A stretch of DNA of 5,952 bases from Pseudomonadota bacterium (GCA_023435325.1 JAEYRT010000239.1:1-5952); one strand, 5' to 3'; numbered from the stretch's first letter, positions 1-5,172 are shown. Notes: generated from the sequence alone by a model not told the origin. Translations and numbers: made by a program.

Positions 1-776
1 AGGGCTTCCTGGGCGGCTGCGCCCAGGTCGTTGCCCGCTGCCAGCAAGGCAGTCAGCGCCGCCGACAAGGTGTCGCCCGCGCCGTTGAAACTGCCCTCGA
101 ACAGTTCGAACTTGCTGCTGCCGATCACGGTTTCCGTGGAAGCCAGCACGTTGTCGATGTGCTGCTCCGGCTGCGGTATGCCAGTCACCAGCACAAACGG
201 CACGTCCAGCGCTTCGGCCGCCTTGGCGATATCACGGGCCGTAGGGGGGCGACGCTGGCTCCAGTCGGGCAGCAGCCAGCGGCTCAGCGTGCCATGGTTG
301 CCCACCAGTACCGAAGTCTGCGGCATCACCAGGGCCTGGAAGGCATCGAGGTACTCTTCCAAACCATCGCCATGCCACCACGACAGGTCCGGCATGTAGC
401 TGATGATGGGAATGTCGGGGTAGTCGCTGGCCAGCTCGGCGATTGCAGCCAGGTTGGCCGGGCTGCCGGCAAAGCCGACCTTGATGGCACGCACGGGAAT
501 GTCCTCCAGCACGGTACGCGCCTGATCGGTGACGGTTTCGTCATCCATGGCACTGTGCGAGAACACGTGGCTGGTGTCACGAATGATGACGCCCGTGACC
601 ACGGCCACCGGGTGGCCGCCGACCGAGGCAATGGTGGTGATGTCTGCCGTCAAGCCGCCTGCACCGCTGGGGTCGCAGGCATTGAAACACATGACGCACA
701 TGGGCTGTGCCAGCACGGTTTCGGCGTTGTCGGGGGAAGGTTTTGCAGTTGGAACTGCTGGGGGCTGAAATGCCAT
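1..776 (-). CDS. thiD: ThiD-like hydroxymethylpyrimidine(-phosphate) kinase, partial (C-terminus beyond left edge)
   Basis: The minus-strand frame is open from an ATG at 776-774 through position 1, giving 258 complete codons without a stop. Family members are about 265-290 residues, so only a short C-terminal piece is missing. ThiD phosphorylates HMP and HMP-P in the cytoplasm for thiamine synthesis. The N-terminal signature is visible (DPSGAGGLTAD, residues 35-45), as is the C-terminal anion-hole helix (FNGAGDTLSAAL, 230-241), both typical of the ribokinase-like ThiD/PdxK fold. Several family positions differ. The usual GTGC is GAGD (232-235). The substrate-contacting Gln of the TAQNT-type motif is Arg66 (VIIRDT). 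The TPN..EA stretch is replaced by MPQTSVLVGN (151-160). HMP specificity is therefore uncertain, and a divergent paralogue with another substrate is possible. The start is also uncertain: the signature begins about 22 residues later than usual, no good Shine-Dalgarno precedes ATG 776, and Met26 (701-699) or a GTG at codon 21 are alternatives. It is divergent from the rubredoxin gene. Confidence 0.83.
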   Translation of the reverse strand, partial: MAFQPPAVPTAKPSPDNAETVLAQPMCVMCFNACDPSGAGGLTADITTIASVGGHPVAVVTGVIIRDTSHVFSHSAMDDETVTDQARTVLEDIPVRAIKVGFAGSPANLAAIAELASDYPDIPIISYMPDLSWWHGDGLEEYLDAFQALVMPQTSVLVGNHGTLSRWLLPDWSQRRPPTARDIAKAAEALDVPFVLVTGIPQPEQHIDNVLASTETVIGSSKFELFEGSFNGAGDTLSAALTALLAAGNDLGAAAQEA

Positions 777-865
777 GCGTTGTCCCAATCAGCGCCTCTT
801 TGTCAAGAGGGCTTTGGAGGTGCCTAGATACAATCGTCCCATTCTATTGGAAGCGACTTGAAGCT
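777..865. promoter_or_regulatory. Divergent intergenic promoter region between thiD-like gene and rubredoxin gene
   Basis: These 89 bp must carry the start signals for two genes pointing away from each other. On the plus strand, TACAAT at 829-834 matches the sigma-70 -10 consensus in five of six bases and would give a leader of about 25 nt for the rubredoxin GTG at 866. I see no convincing -35 at the right distance. On the minus strand, a perfect TTGACA (806-801) lies about 25 bp before the thiD-like ATG, but only a poor -10 (GACAAC or ACAACG) follows at proper spacing. If used, it would start transcription near or inside the annotated start codon. TAGAAT (846-841, minus) is another possible -10. 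All are motif matches only. Confidence 0.4.
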
Positions 866-1039
866 GTGACTGACCCTAAGACTTGGATGTGTTTGATTTG
901 TGGCTGGATTTATGACGAGGCGGCGGGAGATCCCGAGCACGGCATTCCAGCAGGCACGCGTTGGGAGGATGTGCCCGAAGACTGGACTTGCCCGGAATGT
1001 GCCTGTGGCAAGGCGGATTTTGAAATGGTGGCTATTTAG
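866..1039 (+). CDS. Rubredoxin, 57 residues
   Basis: This is a small iron protein that carries single electrons in the cytoplasm through one Fe bound by four cysteines. The translation is full length for the family (57 aa). Both knuckles are present: Cys9-x-x-Cys12 (CLICG) and Cys42-x-x-Cys45 (CPEC). Between them are the family hallmarks IYDEAAGDP (15-23) and GIPAGTRWEDVPEDW (27-41), and the end reads KADFEMV. A GTG start at 866 is chosen because it gives the normal rubredoxin N-terminus (MTDPKTWMC). The frame is open further upstream, but that would add residues over the promoter region. The Shine-Dalgarno is weak (GGAAG at 849-853, 12 nt away). The second knuckle is unusual: the Gly that normally follows its last cysteine is Ala46, and an extra Cys47 comes next. 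It is divergent from the thiD-like gene and followed by a structured spacer that may terminate it. Its redox partner is not identifiable here. Confidence 0.93.
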   Translation: MTDPKTWMCLICGWIYDEAAGDPEHGIPAGTRWEDVPEDWTCPECACGKADFEMVAI

Positions 1040-1059
1040 GACGAGGCAAAAAGCTGCTC

Positions 1060-1099
1060 CTATAGCGCAGGTGGGCATGCAGGTGCATGCCAGCTGTAG
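1060..1099 (+). repeat. Hairpin with perfect 8-bp inverted repeat at its tip
   Basis: GGCATGCA (1074-1081) and TGCATGCC (1084-1091) are exact inverted copies two bases apart. An outer helix pairs CTATAGC (1060-1066) with GCTGTAG (1093-1099), including one G-T pair. The outer and inner helices are separated by an asymmetric bulge (1067-1073 against A1092). No T-tract follows, so it is not a classical terminator by itself. It begins 20 bp after the rubredoxin stop codon and could protect that mRNA 3' end or be an accessory part of the larger element next to it. Confidence 0.5.
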
Positions 1100-1103
1100 C
1101 AAA

Positions 1104-1195
1104 GAAAAGAGAGCTGTTGGCGCAGCCAGTGCTTCGTTTTCAGATGCAAAGCATGCTGAAACCGAGCATTGGCAAACGCTAGCAGCTATTTTTTC
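1104..1195 (+). repeat. Long (about 92 nt) imperfect palindrome with 3' T-tract; candidate terminator or dispersed repeat
   Basis: The sequence folds back on itself almost end to end. Pairs run 1104-1110 with 1189-1195 (A-rich against TTTTTT), 1112-1122 with 1177-1187 (11 bp, two G-T pairs), 1126-1133 with 1165-1172 (one G-T), 1138-1143 with 1156-1161, and 1144-1147 with 1151-1154. The tip loop is AAA (1148-1150). Interruptions are small: 1123-1124 against 1174-1176, a few bases near 1134-1137/1162-1164, and G1155. Read on the plus strand, a GC-containing stem followed by six T is terminator-like and suits the end of the rubredoxin transcript. The arm AGCTGCTAGCG resembles the hairpin between pyrB and pyrC', and I recall similar palindromes in Comamonadaceae spacers, so a dispersed repeat is as likely. 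Compensating G-T pairs suggest selection for RNA structure. Confidence 0.65.
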
Positions 1196-1254
1196 GGGAG
1201 AAAGTTGCTGCTCCAGGGAAATACCGCAGTGGCTGCGCCGCGATGGTTCCTCGC

Positions 1255-1260
1255 TAAAAT
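1255..1260 (+). promoter_or_regulatory. Candidate -10 box for the yqgE-pyr operon
   Basis: TAAAAT matches the sigma-70 -10 consensus in five of six bases and lies only 8 bp before the yqgE ATG. Transcription would begin about 6-8 bp downstream of the box, at or within a base or two of that ATG, implying a leaderless mRNA. Consistent with this, no Shine-Dalgarno sequence precedes the start. A -35 at normal spacing (around 1230-1237) is not recognisable, so the call is tentative. Confidence 0.45.
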
Positions 1261-1268
1261 ACGCCGCT

Positions 1269-1868
1269 ATGCCCGCTGAATCTGCGCCTATCAATCTGAC
1301 GCACCATTTCCTGATCGCCATGCCCGGTCTGGAGGATGAGTCCTTTTCTCGCAGCGTGGTGTATTTGTGTGAGCACAACGAGCGCGGCGCGCTCGGGCTG
1401 ATCATCAACAAGCCTTCCACGCTGAGCCTGCAATCCTTGCTGAGCAAGATCGATTTGCCTTTGGGTCGTGAAGACCTGCAAGAAGACTTGGTGCTGCGCG
1501 GTGGCCCCGTGCAAACCGACCGCGGCTTTGTGCTGCACGACCCCATCATCATCGAAGGCGCTGACGCCAATGAATCGGCCTATGCCTCGACGCTGAGCAT
1601 TCCCGGAGGGCTGGAGATGACCACCTCCAAGGACGTGCTGGAAGCCATTGCCAATGGTGCCGGCCCGCGCCGCGTGGTGGTCACGCTGGGCTATGCCTCC
1701 TGGGGCGAAGGGCAGCTGGAGTCCGAATTGGGTGAAAACGCCTGGCTGACTGTCAGCGCCGACCCCCAGGTGATCTTCGAAACACCGGCGGAAGAGCGCT
1801 ACAACAAGGCCCTGGGCCTGCTGGGGCTGCAGCCCTGGATGTTGTCCCCCGAAGCAGGACGCGCATGA
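1269..1868 (+). CDS. yqgE: YqgE/AlgH family protein (UPF0301)
   Basis: This 199-residue cytoplasmic protein matches the usual length of the YqgE/AlgH (UPF0301) family, whose molecular function is not firmly established; AlgH was named from alginate regulation in Pseudomonas. The family's N-terminal block is clear: LTHHFLIAMPGLED (10-23), RSVVYLCEHNERGALGLIINKP (28-49). It is followed by GGPVQTDRGFVLH (78-90) and GYASWGEGQLESEL (141-154), then NAWLT (157-161). There is no signal peptide or membrane segment. ATG 1269 is chosen because the family motif begins ten residues later; the frame continues upstream only into hairpin sequence. No Shine-Dalgarno is present and a -10-like box sits 8 bp before it, so translation may be leaderless. 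The stop overlaps the ruvX start by 4 bp (ATGA, 1865-1868). It appears to be first in the operon that runs into pyrR-pyrB, an arrangement also known in pseudomonads. Confidence 0.93.
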   Translation: MPAESAPINLTHHFLIAMPGLEDESFSRSVVYLCEHNERGALGLIINKPSTLSLQSLLSKIDLPLGREDLQEDLVLRGGPVQTDRGFVLHDPIIIEGADANESAYASTLSIPGGLEMTTSKDVLEAIANGAGPRRVVVTLGYASWGEGQLESELGENAWLTVSADPQVIFETPAEERYNKALGLLGLQPWMLSPEAGRA

Positions 1869-2317
1869 ACCCCGACACTTCTTCCACACGGCCCAGCAAC
1901 GCTGCTGCGCAGGCCGTGGATTTTCCTGCGCACATCCAGCAGTTTCTGGCCTTTGACTTTGGTACCAAACGCACGGGCGCTGCCTCGGGCAACCGCATTT
2001 TTGGCGGTGCCAGCCCGCTGCCTACCATCAAGGCTGAAGGGGCGGATGCACGCTTTGCTGCGATTGAAAAACTGATCAAGGAATGGCAGCCCCAGGCCTT
2101 GGTCATTGGTGTGCCTTATCACCCCGATGGCGCACCGCATGAGAACACTGCCCGCGCGTTGAAGTTTGGTCGCCAGTTGCGTGGCCGCTTCAACCTGCCA
2201 GTTTATGAAGTGGATGAACGCTACAGCACCACCGAAGCCCTGGCGGGTGGTGCCAAAGATGCTGATGCTGCATCGGCCTGCATCATCTTGGAGCAATTTT
2301 TGAGGAGCATTGCATGA
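1865..2317 (+). CDS. ruvX: YqgF/RuvX, putative Holliday junction resolvase / pre-16S rRNA nuclease
   Basis: This 150-residue RNase H-fold nuclease belongs to the YqgF family. Members are implicated in maturing the 5' end of 16S rRNA and were earlier proposed as Holliday junction resolvases. Family motifs are all visible: the first catalytic Asp in DFGTKRTGAA (D31), the VIGVPYHPDG loop (80-89), the DERYSTTEA segment (117-125) and the last acidic residue ahead of the C-terminal helix (D134, DAASACIILEQFL). About 20 residues precede the usual start of the family (E. coli YqgF is 138 aa). This N-terminal stretch is polar and probably flexible. The ATG overlaps the yqgE stop (ATGA), with AGGA at 1856-1859 five bases upstream as ribosome-binding site. 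It also overlaps pyrR by 4 bp. Its position before a pyrimidine operon seems to be conserved linkage, not a functional link to UMP synthesis. Confidence 0.93.
   Translation: MNPDTSSTRPSNAAAQAVDFPAHIQQFLAFDFGTKRTGAASGNRIFGGASPLPTIKAEGADARFAAIEKLIKEWQPQALVIGVPYHPDGAPHENTARALKFGRQLRGRFNLPVYEVDERYSTTEALAGGAKDADAASACIILEQFLRSIA
2303..2307 (+). promoter_or_regulatory. Shine-Dalgarno for pyrR
   Basis: AGGAG lies six bases before the pyrR ATG (2314), inside the last codons of ruvX. It is the best-placed ribosome-binding site among the overlapping starts of this operon, so pyrR could initiate independently as well as by coupling. Confidence 0.65.
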
Positions 2318-2823
2318 GTCTTTCCGCTGGATCTTTGGTGCTGGATGCTGAAGCCCTGTACAAGGAACTGCTGCGCGGCGTGCGCAGCCTGATGGGGCCC
2401 AACACCCAATTGGCAGGTGTGGCTTCGGGCGGCGCATGGTTGGTGGAGCGCCTGCACAAGGATCTGGGGCTGGAAGGCAAGCCTGGCGTGCTGTCTTCGG
2501 CCTTGCACCGTGATGATTTCGCGCAGCGCGGCATGGCGCAAAGCGTGCAAACCCAGCTGGATTTTGATGTGAATGGCGCCGACATCCTGGTGCTGGACGA
2601 TGTGCTCTACACCGGCCGCACCGTGCGCGCCATCTTGAATGAGTTGTACGACTATGGCCGCCCCGGTTGCGTGCGCCTGGCCGTACTGGTGGACCGAGGG
2701 GGGCGCGAGCTGCCCGTGGCCGCCGAGTTTGCCGCCGCCCGCGTCGCGTTGCCGGCCAGCCAATCGCTGGCACTGGCACGTGCAGAAGACGGCACCTTCC
2801 AATTTGAAGTCAAAGAGGCATGA
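2314..2823 (+). CDS. pyrR: PyrR, bifunctional pyrimidine regulator / uracil phosphoribosyltransferase
   Basis: This 169-residue protein has the type I phosphoribosyltransferase fold. In Bacillus, PyrR binds pyr mRNA in response to UMP/UTP versus PRPP and also converts uracil plus PRPP to UMP. The PRPP loop is intact: LVLDDVLYTGRTVRA (92-106) with the acidic pair D95-D96. The PyrR-specific continuation follows as DYGRP (113-117) and LAVLVDRGGRELP (122-134), which distinguishes it from Upp and other PRTases. The N-terminal helix region (GVASGGAWLVERLHKDLGL, 35-53) carries Ser-Gly-Gly where Bacillus has Thr-Arg-Gly. The ATG at 2314 overlaps the ruvX stop and has AGGAG six bases upstream. The gene sits directly before pyrB, overlapping or abutting it. 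No attenuator with a PyrR-binding loop is visible upstream, so whether this PyrR binds RNA or acts only as an enzyme cannot be told from the sequence. Confidence 0.93.
   Translation: MSLSAGSLVLDAEALYKELLRGVRSLMGPNTQLAGVASGGAWLVERLHKDLGLEGKPGVLSSALHRDDFAQRGMAQSVQTQLDFDVNGADILVLDDVLYTGRTVRAILNELYDYGRPGCVRLAVLVDRGGRELPVAAEFAAARVALPASQSLALARAEDGTFQFEVKEA
2815..2818 (+). promoter_or_regulatory. Shine-Dalgarno that decides the pyrB start
   Basis: GAGG ends just one base before ATG 2820, too close for normal initiation. It is seven bases before the in-frame GTG at 2826, which is near ideal spacing. The site therefore favours GTG 2826 as the real pyrB start. Confidence 0.5.
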
Positions 2824-3788
2824 ACGTGCTGTACAAGCGCAACCCCCAACTGAACAAGAACGGCGAGTTGATCCACTTGCTCTCCACGGAAGGGCTGTCC
2901 AAGGACATCCTGACCCAGATTTTGGACACGGCGGAAAACTTCGTCAGCGTCAACGATCGCGAAGTCAAGAAAGTGCCGCTGCTGCGCGGCAAGAGCGTGT
3001 TCAATCTGTTCTTTGAAAACAGCACGCGTACGCGCACGACGTTCGAGATTGCGGCCAAACGCCTGTCGGCCGACGTGTTCAACCTCGACATTGCACGTTC
3101 TTCGACCGCCAAGGGGGAGACGCTGCTGGACACCATCGACAACCTGTCGGCCATGGCAGCCGATATTTTTGTCGTGCGCCACAGTGAATCGGGTGCCCCT
3201 TACCTGATCGCCCAGCACGTGGCGCCCCACGTACATGTGGTCAACGCCGGTGACGGCCGTCACGCACACCCGACCCAGGGTCTGCTGGACATGTACACCA
3301 TCCGCCACTACAAGAAGGATTTCTCGAATCTGCGCGTGGCGATTGTGGGCGACGTGTTGCACTCGCGTGTGGCGCGCTCGGACATCCATGCGCTGACCAC
3401 CTTGGGCGCAGCTGAAGTGCGCGTGGTCGGCCCCCGCACGCTGGTGCCCTCGGATATGAGCAGCATGGGTGTGCGTGTGTTCCACAACCTAGAAGAGGGT
3501 ATCAAGGACTGCGACGTCATCATCATGCTGCGCTTGCAAAACGAGCGCATGAGCGGTGCGCTGCTGCCTTCGAGCCAGGAGTACTTCAAGAGCTTTGGTT
3601 TGAGGGAAAAGCGCCTGGAGCTGGCCAAGCCCGACGCCATCGTCATGCACCCCGGTCCTATCAATCGCGGCGTGGAGATTGACTCCGCCGTAGTCGATGG
3701 ACCGCAGGCCGTGATCCTGTCGCAGGTGACGTTCGGTATTGCGGTACGTATGGCCGTGATGTCGATCGTGGCGGGGAACGAGGCGTAA
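2820..3788 (+). CDS. pyrB: Aspartate carbamoyltransferase catalytic subunit
   Basis: PyrB condenses carbamoyl phosphate and aspartate to carbamoyl aspartate, the first committed step of UMP synthesis. The 322-residue frame has the whole active site: STRTRTTFE (68-76, carbamoyl phosphate loop), SSTAKGE (94-100, the lysine loop reaching in from the neighbouring chain), VVRHSESG (118-125), HPTQGLLD (150-157), VGDVLHSRVARSD (176-188), MLRLQNER (236-243) and HPGPINRG (277-284). Nothing is truncated. The ATG at 2820 overlaps the pyrR stop (ATGA). An in-frame GTG at 2826 is an attractive alternative: it begins MLYKRNPQL and has GAGG seven bases upstream. There is no pyrI-type regulatory chain nearby. 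Instead a degenerate dihydroorotase follows, indicating the pseudomonad-type PyrB-PyrC' dodecamer. A hairpin separates it from that gene. Confidence 0.96.
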   Translation: MNVLYKRNPQLNKNGELIHLLSTEGLSKDILTQILDTAENFVSVNDREVKKVPLLRGKSVFNLFFENSTRTRTTFEIAAKRLSADVFNLDIARSSTAKGETLLDTIDNLSAMAADIFVVRHSESGAPYLIAQHVAPHVHVVNAGDGRHAHPTQGLLDMYTIRHYKKDFSNLRVAIVGDVLHSRVARSDIHALTTLGAAEVRVVGPRTLVPSDMSSMGVRVFHNLEEGIKDCDVIIMLRLQNERMSGALLPSSQEYFKSFGLREKRLELAKPDAIVMHPGPINRGVEIDSAVVDGPQAVILSQVTFGIAVRMAVMSIVAGNEA

Positions 3789-3798
3789 TTGTTTTGAT

Positions 3799-3833
3799 AG
3801 CTGCCAGTGCTGATGTATCAAGTGCTAGCAGCC
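3799..3833 (+). repeat. Hairpin in the pyrB-pyrC' gap, related to the 1104-1195 element
   Basis: GCTGCCAGTGCT (3800-3811) pairs with AGTGCTAGCAGC (3821-3832): nine Watson-Crick pairs, two G-T pairs and one C-A mismatch, around a nine-base loop. The loop region itself holds the small palindrome TGATGTATCA (3811-3820). The arm ATAGCTGC.AG resembles the arm of the larger palindrome upstream in the opposite orientation. No T-tract follows on the plus strand, so full termination before pyrC' is unlikely; a role in mRNA stability, partial attenuation or simply a dispersed family repeat is possible. Confidence 0.6.
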
Positions 3834-3849
3834 AATTTGGTGTGTGACC

Positions 3850-5145
3850 ATGAAAATCTTGATTCAAAACGGCCGCGTGATTGATCCGGCCCGTGGTTTT
3901 GACCAGGTGTGTGATGTGGCCGTGGCGGCTGGCCGTGTAGTAGCCATCGGTAAGGCGCCCGCCGGTTTTGAGGCCGATCGCGTGATCGACGCGACTGGTC
4001 AGTGGGTGTTGCCTGGTCTGGTCGATCTTGCCGTGCGTCTGCGCGAGCCTGGTTATGAGCACGAAGGCATGTTGGCTTCCGAAATGGCGGCCAGCGTGGC
4101 TGGCGGTGTGACCAGCCTGGTGTGCCTGCCTGATACCGACCCTGTGCTCGACGAGCAGGGCTTGGTGGAAATGCTCAAGTTCCGTGCTGAAAAACTGCAT
4201 CAGTCGCGCCTGTTCCCCATGGGTGCGCTGACCAAGGGGCTGAAGGGCGAAGTGCTGACCGAAATGGCCGAGTTGACCGAATCGGGCTGCGTGGCTTTTG
4301 GGCAGGCCGATACACCGCTGTCCAGTATCACTACCCTGGGGCGTGCGCTCAACTACGCCAACACTTTCGGTTATGCCGTGTGGTTGCGCCCGCAGGACAA
4401 GGATTTGGGCAAGGGCGTAGCAGCCAGTGGTGCACTGGCCACCCGCATGGGCTTGTCCGGTGTGCCCGTGGCGGCAGAAACCATTGCGCTGCACACGATT
4501 TTTGAGCTGATCCGTGGCTCGCAAACACGTGTGCACCTGTGCCGCATTTCCAGCGCTGCGGGGGTGGAGCTGGTGCGCAAGGCCAAGGCCGAGGGCATGA
4601 ATGTGACGGCCGATGTGTCGATCAACAGCCTGCATCTGACGGAAAACGACATTGGCTACTTTGACAGCAGCGCACGCTTGATTCCCGTGCTGCGTCAGCA
4701 GCGTGACCGTGATGCGCTGTCTGCCGCGCTGGCCGATGGCACGATTGATGCACTGGTGTCCGACCACTGCCCCGTGGACGATGATGCCAAGGTGCTGCCG
4801 TTTGCCGAGGCAGAAGCAGGCGCTACTGGCGTGGAGCTGCTGTTGTCGCTGGCTGTGAAGTGGTCGCAGGACAGTCAGGTGCCTTTGGTGCGTGCATTGG
4901 AGGTGGTCACTGCAGCACCTGCACGTCTGCTGGGCAATGCGCTGGGAACCTTGCAGGCCAGCCTGGGTCAGTTGGTAGAAGGCGGTGTGGCCGATCTGTG
5001 TGTGGTGAACCCACAGGCAGCGTGGACTGTGGCACCTGCCGAGCTGCACAGCCAAGGCAAATGCACGCCGTTTGCAGGCTATGAACTGCCGGCGCGCGTG
5101 CAGTGGACCATGGTGAATGGCCACATTGCTTTCGAGCGCAATTAA
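3850..5145 (+). CDS. pyrC': Dihydroorotase-like pseudoenzyme PyrC' (structural partner of PyrB)
   Basis: This 431-residue protein has the amidohydrolase fold of class I dihydroorotase and good overall similarity (VIDPARG, GLVDL..RLREPG, ALTKGL.GE.LTEMAEL, GTIDALVSDHCP), yet its metal site is lost. The HxH pair is Ala61 and Arg63. The SDD aspartate is Ala153 (GQAD, 151-154). The histidine of the HAED segment is Arg180 (RPQD). The histidine of the HVS segment is Arg232 (CRISS), and the following PHH is Ile-Asn-Ser (258-260). Only Asp305 of SDH remains. Catalysis of dihydroorotate formation is therefore not expected. This is the pattern of PyrC' in Pseudomonas, an inactive protein required to assemble the ATCase dodecamer with PyrB. 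The start is ATG 3850 (MKILIQNGRVIDP); a GTG two codons earlier (3844) is possible and the ribosome-binding site is weak. The gap to pyrB is 61 bp and contains a hairpin. Confidence 0.92.
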   Translation: MKILIQNGRVIDPARGFDQVCDVAVAAGRVVAIGKAPAGFEADRVIDATGQWVLPGLVDLAVRLREPGYEHEGMLASEMAASVAGGVTSLVCLPDTDPVLDEQGLVEMLKFRAEKLHQSRLFPMGALTKGLKGEVLTEMAELTESGCVAFGQADTPLSSITTLGRALNYANTFGYAVWLRPQDKDLGKGVAASGALATRMGLSGVPVAAETIALHTIFELIRGSQTRVHLCRISSAAGVELVRKAKAEGMNVTADVSINSLHLTENDIGYFDSSARLIPVLRQQRDRDALSAALADGTIDALVSDHCPVDDDAKVLPFAEAEAGATGVELLLSLAVKWSQDSQVPLVRALEVVTAAPARLLGNALGTLQASLGQLVEGGVADLCVVNPQAAWTVAPAELHSQGKCTPFAGYELPARVQWTMVNGHIAFERN

Positions 5146-5149
5146 TCCG

Positions 5150-5172
5150 CACAGCGAAAGGCCCGTGCTGTG
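5150..5172 (+). repeat. Small hairpin between pyrC' and the acyltransferase gene
   Basis: CACAGCG (5150-5156) pairs with TGCTGTG (5166-5172): six Watson-Crick pairs plus one G-T pair around a nine-base loop. It is followed by AGGAGG, not by a T-run, so it does not look like an intrinsic terminator. It lies 5 bp after the pyrC' stop. A role in mRNA 3' stability or nothing at all is equally possible. Confidence 0.35.

Larger units (their letters stand above)
1040..1268. other. Non-coding, highly structured spacer between rubredoxin gene and yqgE
   Basis: This 229-bp stretch holds no gene. The yqgE frame stays open through it, but that translation does not resemble the family and the spacer is dominated by inverted repeats. 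It contains a first hairpin at 1060-1099, a much longer one at 1104-1195 ending in T6, then about 60 bp of plain sequence and a -10-like TAAAAT at 1255-1260 next to the yqgE start. No PyrR-type attenuator (consensus-like binding loop overlapping an anti-terminator) could be recognised here. Confidence 0.7.

Noticed and set aside
159..827. 222-codon plus-strand frame opposite the thiD-like gene
   Set aside because: The minus-strand frame carries clear ThiD motifs across the same interval; the plus-strand product has shadow-type composition.
800..834. TTGTCA (800-805) as -35 for TACAAT (829-834)
   Set aside because: The spacer would be 23 bp, well outside the 16-19 bp usable by sigma-70.
900..1268. 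N-terminal extension of yqgE by about 123 codons
   Set aside because: It would overlap the rubredoxin gene and read through the long palindrome; the family motif begins ten residues after ATG 1269.
1799..2779. 326-codon open frame on the minus strand across ruvX and pyrR
   Set aside because: It is the antisense shadow of two well-supported genes, with Arg/Pro/Ala-rich low-information translation and no start context.
2652..3485. 277-codon open frame on the minus strand across pyrR and pyrB
   Set aside because: Same reason: antisense to intact catalytic motifs of PyrB, with His/Val/Gln-rich translation resembling no family.
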